Under the pieces are notes generated by a model. It was not told the DNA's origin. It saw only the letters and a program-made list of their open reading frames with translations, and ran no database searches. 64,000 nt of DNA. Source: Arenibacter certesii DSM 19833. GTDB lineage: Bacteria; Bacteroidota; Bacteroidia; Flavobacteriales; Flavobacteriaceae. This document shows positions 17,015 to 24,772 of this stretch, piece after piece. The stretch's first letter is position 1, and every line of letters begins with the position of its first letter. The position numbers and the translations under genes are program-made. The stretch is taken from positions 62,001 to 126,000 of the forward strand of contig NZ_AUCB01000008.1 in the NCBI RefSeq assembly GCF_000429545.1, given 5' to 3'.

Positions 17015-17989
17015 CTATGAAAAGCGTATCCCATTTTGACCTCGCACCGTATCTATTAATCCGATAAGATCTAAGCTATTTTGATGGCTCCAAAGATTGC
17101 TTTCTAATTTCCCCGCTGCAAGACAGGCGTGCACTTCTTTAATTTCATAAAAATACCCCTTTCCTTGGGTGGGCAATTCAAACGCTTCCTCAACGTCTTC
17201 TTTATGCACCCTATATCCTTGGGCTTGGTGCCATCTATTAGGAATAGTAATAGTCCCTTTTTCTCCTGATATCTGCGCCATCATGGCTGATTTACCAGTA
17301 AATCCAGAATATAATACAGCATGGGTTTCTGGATATTTAAAAATCATGGAAGTTTGGATCTCGGCACCATTTGCATGAAAACTGGAGGTAGATATGACCT
17401 CATTAGGCTTTCCTAAAAGGAGATACGCCAGAAAAATTGGGTAAATACCGATATCTAAAAGTGATCCTCCCCCCAATTTTGGATTTAAAACGCGGCCTTG
17501 CAGATCCCTATCCATCGCATAAAAAGCAAAATCGGCATGTAAATAGGTGACATTACCAATTTCCCCAGCTTCAACCAATGATTTTACCTTGCGTATGGCA
17601 GGATTGAACCTACTCCAAAGCGCCTCCATTAAAAACACCTTATTTTTCTTTGCCGATGTTAACATTTTTTCAACCTCCTCCCTATTTATACCCATAGGTT
17701 TTTCACAGAGCACATGTTTTCCATAATCCATCGCCATAATAGATAAATTAGCATGGAAACTGTGCGGAGTGGCAATATAGACTATATCCACATCCTTGCA
17801 TTCTAAAAGCTCTTCATAGCTCCCAAATGCTAAGGGCACTTGGTATTCTTTAGCGAATAATTTAGCTTTCTCAATACTTCTGGAAGCTACTGCAGCGATC
17901 TCAGCATCGTTAACCAATGCTAAGTCCTTAACAAAAGAATTTGCAATATTGCCCAAACCTAAAATTCCCCATCTAATTTTTTTACCCAT
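17015..17989 (-). CDS. Gfo/Idh/MocA family oxidoreductase
   Basis: The 324-residue protein has an N-terminal Rossmann domain with GLGNIANSF (about 11-19) for NAD(P) binding, and the family signature CEKPMGINREEVEKM (about 94-108) containing the conserved EKP. A C-terminal alpha/beta substrate domain follows, with GGGSLLDIGIYPIFLAY near 171-187, where Asp and the following region form the active site. Such enzymes oxidise or reduce sugars, inositols or related alcohols. Here the substrate is unknown; the length and GGSLLDIGIYP pattern fit the trans-1,2-dihydrobenzene-1,2-diol dehydrogenase-like branch. Stand-alone gene, divergent from the acyl-CoA carboxylase gene across 228 nt. Confidence 0.88.
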   Translation of the reverse strand: MGKKIRWGILGLGNIANSFVKDLALVNDAEIAAVASRSIEKAKLFAKEYQVPLAFGSYEELLECKDVDIVYIATPHSFHANLSIMAMDYGKHVLCEKPMGINREEVEKMLTSAKKNKVFLMEALWSRFNPAIRKVKSLVEAGEIGNVTYLHADFAFYAMDRDLQGRVLNPKLGGGSLLDIGIYPIFLAYLLLGKPNEVISTSSFHANGAEIQTSMIFKYPETHAVLYSGFTGKSAMMAQISGEKGTITIPNRWHQAQGYRVHKEDVEEAFELPTQGKGYFYEIKEVHACLAAGKLESNLWSHQNSLDLIGLIDTVRGQNGIRFS

Positions 17990-18217
17990 TTTATTTTTAA
18001 AAATTTAAACGTTGTTCTGCATTTTATACTACTTACTATCTTGAATTTTTCATCTCAAAACAAAATAACACGCATCCTCAAAATCCTTAATTCACAGCGC
18101 CCTTACATTAATAAGCGAATCCATCTATTATGGAAAATGAAATTAATGACAATTATTTAATTTAAGTTAATAAATATAACTCCTTATCTTTAGGGCGCAA
18201 AGTAAACCCACTACTAC

Positions 18218-19846
18218 ATGGATATCAACTTCAACAAAAACGAAGACTACAATAAACTATTACTTTCAGAATTAAAGCGCAAACTAGCCAAAGTAAAAAT
18301 TGGTGGAGGTAAACAGCGCTTGGAAAAACAACATGCCCTTGGAAAAATGAGTGCTAGAGAGCGTATAGATTTCCTTTTGGATGAGGGTTCGGATAGTATA
18401 GAAATCGGCGCTTTTGTAGGGGAGGGAATGTATGAGGAACATGGTGGATGTCCTTCTGGAGGGGTCATTGTAAAAATTGGATACGTGAAAGGGAAACAAT
18501 GTATTGTTGTAGCAAATGATGCTACAGTAAAAGCGGGCGCTTGGTTTCCTATAACTGCTAAAAAGAATTTACGGGCACAGGAAATCGCCATGGAAAATCG
18601 CCTTCCCATCATTTATTTGGTAGATAGTGCCGGTGTGTATCTTCCTTTGCAGGACGAAATTTTCCCCGACAAAGAACACTTTGGAAGGATCTTTAGAAAT
18701 AATGCCATTATGAGCAGTATGGGAATTACCCAAATTGCAGCGGTAATGGGTAGCTGCGTAGCTGGGGGTGCCTACTTGCCCATAATGAGCGATGAAGCAT
18801 TGATAGTTGATAAAACTGGTAGTATTTTTTTGGCTGGAAGCTATTTAGTAAAAGCCGCTGTTGGAGAAGTAATTGACAACGAAACCCTAGGTGGCGCTAC
18901 CACGCATTGTGAAATTAGCGGAGTAACAGACTACAAAGCAAAGGACGATAAGGATGCATTGGAGACCATAAAAAATATTGTTGATAAAATTGGGGACTTT
19001 AACAAGGCTGGTTATAATAGAACAGCATCCCATAGGCCAAAGGAGAAGGAGAAGGACATTTATGGTATACTTCCCAAATCTAGATCCGAACAGTATGATA
19101 TGCTAGAAATTATTAAACGCTTGGTAGATGATTCGGAGTTTGAACAATATAAGGAAGGCTACGGAAAATCGATACTTACCGGATATGCCCGCATAGATGG
19201 ATGGGCAGTAGGAATCGTAGCCAACCAACGTAAAGTGGTGAAAACAAAAAAAGGAGAAATGCAATTTGGGGGTGTAATCTACTCCGATTCTGCAGATAAG
19301 GCCACCCGATTTATTGCCAATTGCAACCAAAAGAAAATTCCCCTTGTATTTTTACAGGATGTGACAGGATTTATGGTAGGCAGCAAGAGCGAGCATGGCG
19401 GTATTATTAAGGATGGGGCTAAAATGGTGAATGCAGTAAGTAATTCCGTTGTGCCTAAATTTACCATTGTTATAGGGAACAGTTACGGTGCTGGGAATTA
19501 CGCTATGTGCGGAAAGGCTTACGACCCTAGGTTGATTGTAGCCTGGCCTAGTGCAGAATTAGCTGTGATGAGCGGAAATTCTGCAGCAAAAGTATTATTG
19601 CAAATAGAAACAGCGTCTCTAAAGAAAAAAGGAGAAAAAATTACCCCAGAAAAAGAAGAGGAACTTTTCAATAAAATAAAACAACGTTACGACCATCAAA
19701 TCTCTCCCTATTACGCTGCCTCGAGGTTGTGGACAGACGCGGTAATTGATCCCTTGGAAACCCGAAAATGGATTTCTATGGGTATTGAAGCCGCCAACCA
19801 CGCTCCTATAGAGAAACCCTTTAATTTAGGTGTGATTCAGGTGTAA
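18218..19846 (+). CDS. Acyl-CoA carboxylase beta (carboxyltransferase) subunit
   Basis: The 542-residue protein has the tandem crotonase-like fold of carboxyltransferase subunits. An N-terminal half begins at KMSARERIDFLLDEGS (about 47-62) with GGCPSGGVIVKIG near 75; a C-terminal half has the acyl-CoA/biotin-pocket GFMVGSKSEHGGIIKDGAKM (about 385-404) and GNSYGAGNYAMCGKAYDPR. Overall it resembles methylcrotonyl- or geranyl-CoA carboxylase beta more than propionyl-CoA carboxylase, but substrate choice is not certain. The partner biotin-carboxylase/BCCP subunit is not in the window, so it is encoded elsewhere. A near-consensus -7 box TATCTTTA lies 26 nt upstream. No neighbour is in its pathway. 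Confidence 0.9.
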   Translation: MDINFNKNEDYNKLLLSELKRKLAKVKIGGGKQRLEKQHALGKMSARERIDFLLDEGSDSIEIGAFVGEGMYEEHGGCPSGGVIVKIGYVKGKQCIVVANDATVKAGAWFPITAKKNLRAQEIAMENRLPIIYLVDSAGVYLPLQDEIFPDKEHFGRIFRNNAIMSSMGITQIAAVMGSCVAGGAYLPIMSDEALIVDKTGSIFLAGSYLVKAAVGEVIDNETLGGATTHCEISGVTDYKAKDDKDALETIKNIVDKIGDFNKAGYNRTASHRPKEKEKDIYGILPKSRSEQYDMLEIIKRLVDDSEFEQYKEGYGKSILTGYARIDGWAVGIVANQRKVVKTKKGEMQFGGVIYSDSADKATRFIANCNQKKIPLVFLQDVTGFMVGSKSEHGGIIKDGAKMVNAVSNSVVPKFTIVIGNSYGAGNYAMCGKAYDPRLIVAWPSAELAVMSGNSAAKVLLQIETASLKKKGEKITPEKEEELFNKIKQRYDHQISPYYAASRLWTDAVIDPLETRKWISMGIEAANHAPIEKPFNLGVIQV

Positions 19847-19849
19847 TGG

Positions 19850-20125
19850 ATGTAATGTAGAATGAAGTAATGTGAAAATGTGCCAATTACCGAAAGCAAT
19901 AATATTAATTTGAAAATGAACCAATGTCGTTAATGTGAATATGTATCAATTTGATGATTTGATGATTTGAAAGTATAATGCAAGAAAAAGCAACCATATC
20001 AATAATAAAACTTTAAATCTTAATGGTTACCGCCCTACTGAAGACCTTTTACCGAATACCCAATACTGACCCACTACCCGTTGATTACCGATTATTGGCG
20101 ACCAGCTATGGATTACCGTTTACTG
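19850..20125. repeat. Low-complexity intergenic repeat zone
   Basis: The gap between the carboxylase and menE is built of degenerate reiterated words. The first half holds variants of aatgtgaaaatgtgccaatt, including three copies of gatttgat or gatgattt in a row near 19950-19970. The second half has five copies of a TTACCG-like word (near 19888, 20026, 20048, 20085 and 20113). It is non-coding on all frames and contains no hairpin terminator that I can see. Confidence 0.5.
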
Positions 20126-20138
20126 AATCCAGAATACT

Positions 20139-21236
20139 TTAATTTAGTCCCAAAGCTCGTAGCGATTCTGCCCTATTTACTTTACCACTTCCTGTTTCTA
20201 TAAGCTTGGGGAGGGTGTAAATTTCCTTAGGAATTTGATATTTATTAAGGGAATTCATGGATTTAATATCCTTTAATAAGGAAGAACTGTCTACCTGTCC
20301 TTCCACCACAAGAATTAATTTTTGTCCCAAGGTGGCATCTGTAATCCCAGTAACAAAAAACCTATTCGTTACTATTGTAGCCAATTGGGTTTCTATTTGC
20401 TCGGGGATTAATTTTAGGCCTCCAGAATTAATCACATTATCGTATCGTCCCAACCACTCAAATTCCGTATTGGAAATTAGGTTTACTAGATCGTTTGTTA
20501 CTACAACAACATCAGAAATATGTGGGGCCTCTATAACTAAACATCCTCTATGGTCCTTAGAGAATGCAACCTCGGGTAGCGCATTAAAGTTTAAACTACT
20601 TTCATTATGAATATTGTTTTCCTGGGCAACATTTATTCTTTTAGCAGCTATATGGGTAATGGTTTCCGTCATTCCATACGTTTCGAATACTACCGTAGAA
20701 ATTGAGGCCATTTTAGATATTAATTTACCCGACATGGGTGCTCCACCAACGATTAGGGTGTCAATTTGATCTATACTCGTAAGGGAATTTTCTACCTGTA
20801 GTGGTACCATAGCCACAAAATCGTAATATCCCTTAGCCAAATCCATTGGATGGGAATTGGGTACTACACACTGTAAATCCCATCCCAGCACTATAGCCCT
20901 AACTAACATCATTTTACCCGCAATAAAACTAGTGGGCAAACAATGTAGTGCTTTTGTTCCTGCCTTCATTTTAAAAAATTCACCTGTAGCCAATGCAGAA
21001 TTGACCATGTGATTTTTTTGCAAGGGAATTATTTTAGGAACACCCGTAGAACCAGAGGTACTCACATGTACGGTTTTAGAACCATCAAGCCAATCCAACA
21101 GAAAATCTCCAATGGCCATCTCATAATCTTCGCCTTCTTTAACTAAGCTATATGCTAGCTCTAAAAGCTCCTGATAATCGTAATGGTTCCCGTTGAATTT
21201 AAACTTAGGGTGAATAAATTTATAAGTTAACTCCAT
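20139..21236 (-). CDS. menE: o-Succinylbenzoate-CoA ligase (AMP-binding), short form
   Basis: The 365-residue AMP-forming ligase carries the ATP-binding loop STSGSTGVPKIIPL (about 60-73), the GGAPMSGKLIS block (about 164-174), ETYGMTETITH (about 188-198), and the C-terminal hinge YDNVINSGGLKLIPEQIE (about 279-296). It is shorter than canonical MenE (about 450) by lacking much of the N-terminal domain, which is usual in Bacteroidota. It activates o-succinylbenzoate to its CoA thioester in menaquinone synthesis. The menC gene two places upstream supports this over other acyl-CoA ligases. Its start overlaps the stop of the CPBP gene by 17 nt, so translation is coupled. Confidence 0.87.
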   Translation of the reverse strand: MELTYKFIHPKFKFNGNHYDYQELLELAYSLVKEGEDYEMAIGDFLLDWLDGSKTVHVSTSGSTGVPKIIPLQKNHMVNSALATGEFFKMKAGTKALHCLPTSFIAGKMMLVRAIVLGWDLQCVVPNSHPMDLAKGYYDFVAMVPLQVENSLTSIDQIDTLIVGGAPMSGKLISKMASISTVVFETYGMTETITHIAAKRINVAQENNIHNESSLNFNALPEVAFSKDHRGCLVIEAPHISDVVVVTNDLVNLISNTEFEWLGRYDNVINSGGLKLIPEQIETQLATIVTNRFFVTGITDATLGQKLILVVEGQVDSSSLLKDIKSMNSLNKYQIPKEIYTLPKLIETGSGKVNRAESLRALGLN

Positions 21237-22179
21237 TTTCTTCTAGTGATAGAAATTCCTCCTTCGACATAACCTTTCCGGATAGTCGCTCTTTCCAATT
21301 GCTCCAGCCATATTTTTTAGAAAACACATATATAAGGATAGGATAAATCACTAATACCGGGACAAATACATCCCACCCCAGTACAGGTTCGGACACATCT
21401 CTATATATTGATTCTGTCTGAAAGGCGGTCCAATCTGCCGTAACTAATAAAGCAGTAAGTAAATTATTAGCGGCATGAAAACCAATAGCAAGTTCTAGTC
21501 CTTTGTCCATTAAAGTTATTATTCCCAAGAAAAATCCAGTCCCTATATAATAGACCATAATGCCATACCCTAATTTTTCCACTTCGGGATTAAATAGATG
21601 CAACAGTCCAAAAATTAAGGAGGTAATAACCAAGGGTATCCATCTATTTCCTGCCAAAAGGCCAATACCTTGCATTAGATATCCACGCATAAAATATTCC
21701 TCAAAACTAGTCTGTAAGGGAATAAAAAAAATAGATATAGCACAAAGGATTAAAAATGGTCCCAGTTTAAAATTGAGTTCATAATCCGCTGGGGAAAGGA
21801 AAACATCGATACCTAATATCACTAGCGTAATTACAGCCCATATCCCGAAGGCATAAAACACCCTCTTCCAATCTATCTTACTCCTGCTAGTAGTTAGCGC
21901 TACAATCGTTTGTTTGTGTAAAAATTTTACGGTAATAAAAGTTGCCAGCAATCCAAAAGCAAAAGATAGTAACATCAGAAATAAAAACATATTACTTCCT
22001 AGTAGCTCGGACATTCCCCCTATATCCATGGGCATCGTTCCGGATCCTATGGATTTGACAACTAAGGCAACCATAAGTGGAATCATTCCAATTACCTGCC
22101 AACCCACAAAAATTAATAAGACGCCAACTAAATACCTCCAAGAATCATGATTTCCTTTATATCCCTGTTCTATATACAT
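21220..22179 (-). CDS. CPBP family intramembrane metalloprotease
   Basis: From the ATG at 22179 the protein is 319 residues with about eight membrane segments. The CAAX-protease/bacteriocin-processing (Abi, Rce1-like) motifs are complete: EEYFMRG, the EExxxR motif, mid-protein; FGLLHLF with a metal-ligand His; and HAANNLL with His and Asn. A TTG 27 nt upstream is possible, but ATG is preferred. The end of menC overlaps this gene by 10 nt and it overlaps menE by 17 nt, so it is embedded in the menaquinone operon. What it cleaves, if anything, is unknown; the tight coupling suggests coordinated expression with menaquinone synthesis rather than a proven role in it. Confidence 0.88.
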   Translation of the reverse strand: MYIEQGYKGNHDSWRYLVGVLLIFVGWQVIGMIPLMVALVVKSIGSGTMPMDIGGMSELLGSNMFLFLMLLSFAFGLLATFITVKFLHKQTIVALTTSRSKIDWKRVFYAFGIWAVITLVILGIDVFLSPADYELNFKLGPFLILCAISIFFIPLQTSFEEYFMRGYLMQGIGLLAGNRWIPLVITSLIFGLLHLFNPEVEKLGYGIMVYYIGTGFFLGIITLMDKGLELAIGFHAANNLLTALLVTADWTAFQTESIYRDVSEPVLGWDVFVPVLVIYPILIYVFSKKYGWSNWKERLSGKVMSKEEFLSLEENGVNL

Positions 22180-23222
22180 ATTTTTTTCAATAACTTTTCT
22201 TCCCAATTTATATTTTTTGCATATCCCAAATGACCATTTTTAACCTTTAACGGGCTAGTAAAATTATTGGTATATAGCCCACCGGTACCTAGACCCTGAG
22301 GCAGGTTGTTTTGTAAAGTATATGTCCACTGTGCAATAGCATTTAGCCCAATATTACTTTCTAGGGCACTGGTTACCCACCATTGAATATTGAATTTATC
22401 TGCAACAGAAATCCACTCTTCACTTCCTATAAATCCGCCTACCAAACTTGGCTTTAAGATTATATATTGCGGTTGTATAGTTTGTAGCAATTTTTCTTTG
22501 TTTGTTACATCGCTAACCCCAATAAGTTCTTCATCCAAGGCAATTGGGACTGGGGTATTACTACATAACTCTTTCATCGCTGCAGCTTGGCCTGCTTTAA
22601 TTGGCTGTTCTATAGAATGAATATCAAAAGGCGCCAAAAGATGTAACTTCTCCATAGCCTCGGAAGGCGAAAACGCACCGTTGGCGTCAACTCTTAATTC
22701 GATTTGGTTTTGATCATAGGCTTCTCGTATAGAAGCTAATATTGATAATTCCTTTTCAAACTCAATCGCTCCGATCTTCATTTTAATACAACGAAAACCC
22801 TCGTCTAGCTTTTGTTTTATTTGCTGGTGCATAAACTCCTCATTCCCCATCCACACCAAGCCATTTATGGGAATTACCATATCTCCTTTTGTAAATTCCG
22901 AAGGATATAGAGAGAACATATCTTTGGCATTAAGCGATAGAAACGCTTGCTCCACTCCGAATTGTATACTAGGATAATCAATAAGTGCTTCCCAAAGTTT
23001 TTCTTTCCCTAGATGTATATGATCACAGGTCCATCTTAGTTTCTCCTCATAATTAGGAACATCGTCAATACTTAACCCTCTTAAGATGCCACATTCACCA
23101 ATTGCGAAACGGGCGTTATTTTCCAAAATAAGAAACCAGGTTTCTTTTTGGGTCATTATTCCTCTAGAAGTGCCGCTGGGTCTTTTAAACTCCAGAATAT
23201 ATTTTTTATAAGTAGCTTTCAT
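22170..23222 (-). CDS. menC: o-Succinylbenzoate synthase
   Basis: From the ATG at 23222 the product is 350 residues, an enolase-superfamily enzyme that dehydrates SHCHC to o-succinylbenzoate in menaquinone synthesis. The barrel residues are visible: acid-base Lys in CIKMKIGA (about 160), metal ligands in RVDANGAFS (Asp), SIEQPI (Glu) and ALDEELI (Asp), and the second Lys in IILKPSLVGGF (about 255). The upstream TTG at 23237 is inside a -7 promoter element and is rejected. First gene of menC-CPBP-menE; menA, menB, menD and menF are not in the window. Related muconate-lactonising or epimerase roles are possible, but the neighbouring menE makes MenC the best call. Confidence 0.88.
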   Translation of the reverse strand: MKATYKKYILEFKRPSGTSRGIMTQKETWFLILENNARFAIGECGILRGLSIDDVPNYEEKLRWTCDHIHLGKEKLWEALIDYPSIQFGVEQAFLSLNAKDMFSLYPSEFTKGDMVIPINGLVWMGNEEFMHQQIKQKLDEGFRCIKMKIGAIEFEKELSILASIREAYDQNQIELRVDANGAFSPSEAMEKLHLLAPFDIHSIEQPIKAGQAAAMKELCSNTPVPIALDEELIGVSDVTNKEKLLQTIQPQYIILKPSLVGGFIGSEEWISVADKFNIQWWVTSALESNIGLNAIAQWTYTLQNNLPQGLGTGGLYTNNFTSPLKVKNGHLGYAKNINWEEKLLKKICI

Positions 23223-23234
23223 AATCAATAAGGC

Positions 23235-23242
23235 CAAATTTA
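23235..23242 (-). promoter_or_regulatory. -7 element TAAATTTG of the menC operon, in a divergent promoter region
   Basis: TAAATTTG on the minus strand ends 12 nt before the menC ATG. A one-mismatch plus-strand box TATCTTTT (23244-23251) lies next to it, 19 nt before the SDR start, so two promoters face each other within a 48-nt gap. Confidence 0.5.
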
Positions 23243-23270
23243 ACTATCTTTTTCTTTTTAATCTGATAAA

Positions 23271-24065
23271 ATGGCAACAAACGAAAATAAGATCATTTGG
23301 ATCACAGGAGCCTCCTCCGGACTAGGCAAAGCGCTAACGTCATCGCTTAGCAAGGAAGGCCATAAATTAATTATATCTTCTAGAAACAAAGAACAACTCC
23401 ACAAAGTAAAAAGAAGTTGCTCTAATTCGGAAAATATTGAGGTACTCCCTCTAGATTTGGAGGAACTTAGTTTAATGCCCATTCAAGTGGATAAAGCGCT
23501 AAGAATTTATGGCTCAATTGACATTTTAATCAACAATGCAGGAATAAGTCAACGCTCACTAATTATAGATACGGAGATATGCGTCTATCAAAGGCTTATG
23601 GATTTAAATTATATGGGAACCATTGCTTTGACCAAAGCCGTACTCCCCCATTTTGTAAGCCAAAAGCAAGGTCACTTTGTTACTGTAACCAGTCTAATGG
23701 GCAAGTTTAGCTCTCCCTATCGGTCTGGTTATTGTGGAGCCAAACACGCGTTGCACGGTTTTTTTGATGCCCTTAGAATGGAGCATGCCAAAGACAATAT
23801 AAGTGTTACACTGATCTGTCCAGGATTTATAAATACCGAGGTAGCCAGAAATGCGCTCACCGCTTCGGGAACACCCCAAAAAGAGAATGACAATGCTACC
23901 CAGAATGGAATGTCCCCAGAGAAATTTGCAAATAAAATGGTGAGGGCAATACAAAACAAGAAGTTTGAAGCCTATATTGGTAAGCGGGAAATAATGGGCG
24001 TATATGTAAAACGCTTTTTTCCCAAGCTTTTACACCGAATGGTTTTAAAGAGTCCGGTACGCTAA
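23271..24065 (+). CDS. Short-chain dehydrogenase/reductase (SDR)
   Basis: The 264-residue protein is a classical SDR: cofactor motif TGASSGLGKAL (about 11-21), NNAGISQ (about 88-94), catalytic Ser in VTSLMGK (about 142) and the YxxxK pair in GYCGAKHAL (about 154-162). An Arg near the first strand end (IISSRNK) suggests NADP(H). The C-terminus (YVKRFFPKLLHRMVLKSP) is hydrophobic/basic, as in the DltE/11-beta-HSD-like cSDR group. Substrate unknown. It is divergent from menC and its stop abuts the stop of the convergent UPF0173 gene with no spacing. Confidence 0.88.
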   Translation: MATNENKIIWITGASSGLGKALTSSLSKEGHKLIISSRNKEQLHKVKRSCSNSENIEVLPLDLEELSLMPIQVDKALRIYGSIDILINNAGISQRSLIIDTEICVYQRLMDLNYMGTIALTKAVLPHFVSQKQGHFVTVTSLMGKFSSPYRSGYCGAKHALHGFFDALRMEHAKDNISVTLICPGFINTEVARNALTASGTPQKENDNATQNGMSPEKFANKMVRAIQNKKFEAYIGKREIMGVYVKRFFPKLLHRMVLKSPVR

Positions 24066-24746
24066 TTATATATCCAAATTCTCCCCTATATTCAATAAAA
24101 CAAGCTCCTTCCCCGCATCGGCGAAAGTTTTTATTGCCTTTTCATGGTCTATTTCTATGAAGCCAAAGGTATCGAAGTGATATCCCAAAACCTTATTACA
24201 GTCTACAAAGTCTGCTGCTATAACTGCGTCTTTGGGACCCATGGTGAAATTATCCCCGACGGGTAAAATAGCTAGATCCAATTTTGCAAATAACGGTATC
24301 AGTTTCATATCCATGGATAAGGCCGTATCCCCGGCAATATAGATATGCTTATTTTCCGAACTTAATATAAAGCCTCCTGGCTGCCCCCCATAGGAGCCAT
24401 CGGGAAAAGAAGAAGTATGGATAGCGTTCACATATTTTAAATCCCCAAAATCGAAGCTCCAACTACCACCATGGTTCATGGGGTGAATGGCGATACCTTT
24501 ATCCTCGTAATATGAGGCTATTTCAAAATTACTGACTACAACCGCTTTGCTCCTCTTAGCTATAGCTTCAACATCCAAGATATGGTCTTGATGTGCATGA
24601 GTAATCAGAATATAATCGGGATTAAGATCATTTATATTTATTATCCCATTCGCTTTTTCGTTTCCAGATATAAATGGGTCCACCAAAAGTGTCTTCCCTC
24701 CTACGGTTATTAATAGGGAAGCATGACCTAAAAATGTAATTTGCAT
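24066..24746 (-). CDS. UPF0173 metal-dependent hydrolase (MBL fold)
   Basis: The 226-residue protein starts MQITFLGHASLLITVGGK and has the canonical metallo-beta-lactamase motif THAHQDHI (HxHxDH, about 55-60). A later His is in NAIHTSSF, an Asp in IYIAGDTALS (about 131-140), and the last His in VLGYHFDTF (about 196-204). All ligands for two metals are present. Length and opening match UPF0173 cytoplasmic hydrolases of unknown substrate. No signal peptide. Genes of this family often sit near menaquinone genes in Flavobacteriia; that is a recollection. A -7 box lies just upstream, overlapping the stop of the sensor kinase. Confidence 0.88.
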   Translation of the reverse strand: MQITFLGHASLLITVGGKTLLVDPFISGNEKANGIININDLNPDYILITHAHQDHILDVEAIAKRSKAVVVSNFEIASYYEDKGIAIHPMNHGGSWSFDFGDLKYVNAIHTSSFPDGSYGGQPGGFILSSENKHIYIAGDTALSMDMKLIPLFAKLDLAILPVGDNFTMGPKDAVIAADFVDCNKVLGYHFDTFGFIEIDHEKAIKTFADAGKELVLLNIGENLDI

Positions 24747-24764
24747 ATAGAACTAGTTTTAACC

Positions 24765-24772
24765 CAAAGTTA
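24765..24772 (-). promoter_or_regulatory. -7 element TAACTTTG of the UPF0173 gene
   Basis: TAACTTTG on the minus strand matches TAnnTTTG and lies 18 nt before the ATG. It overlaps the stop codon of the upstream sensor kinase. No -33 TTG was found at the normal distance. Confidence 0.45.
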
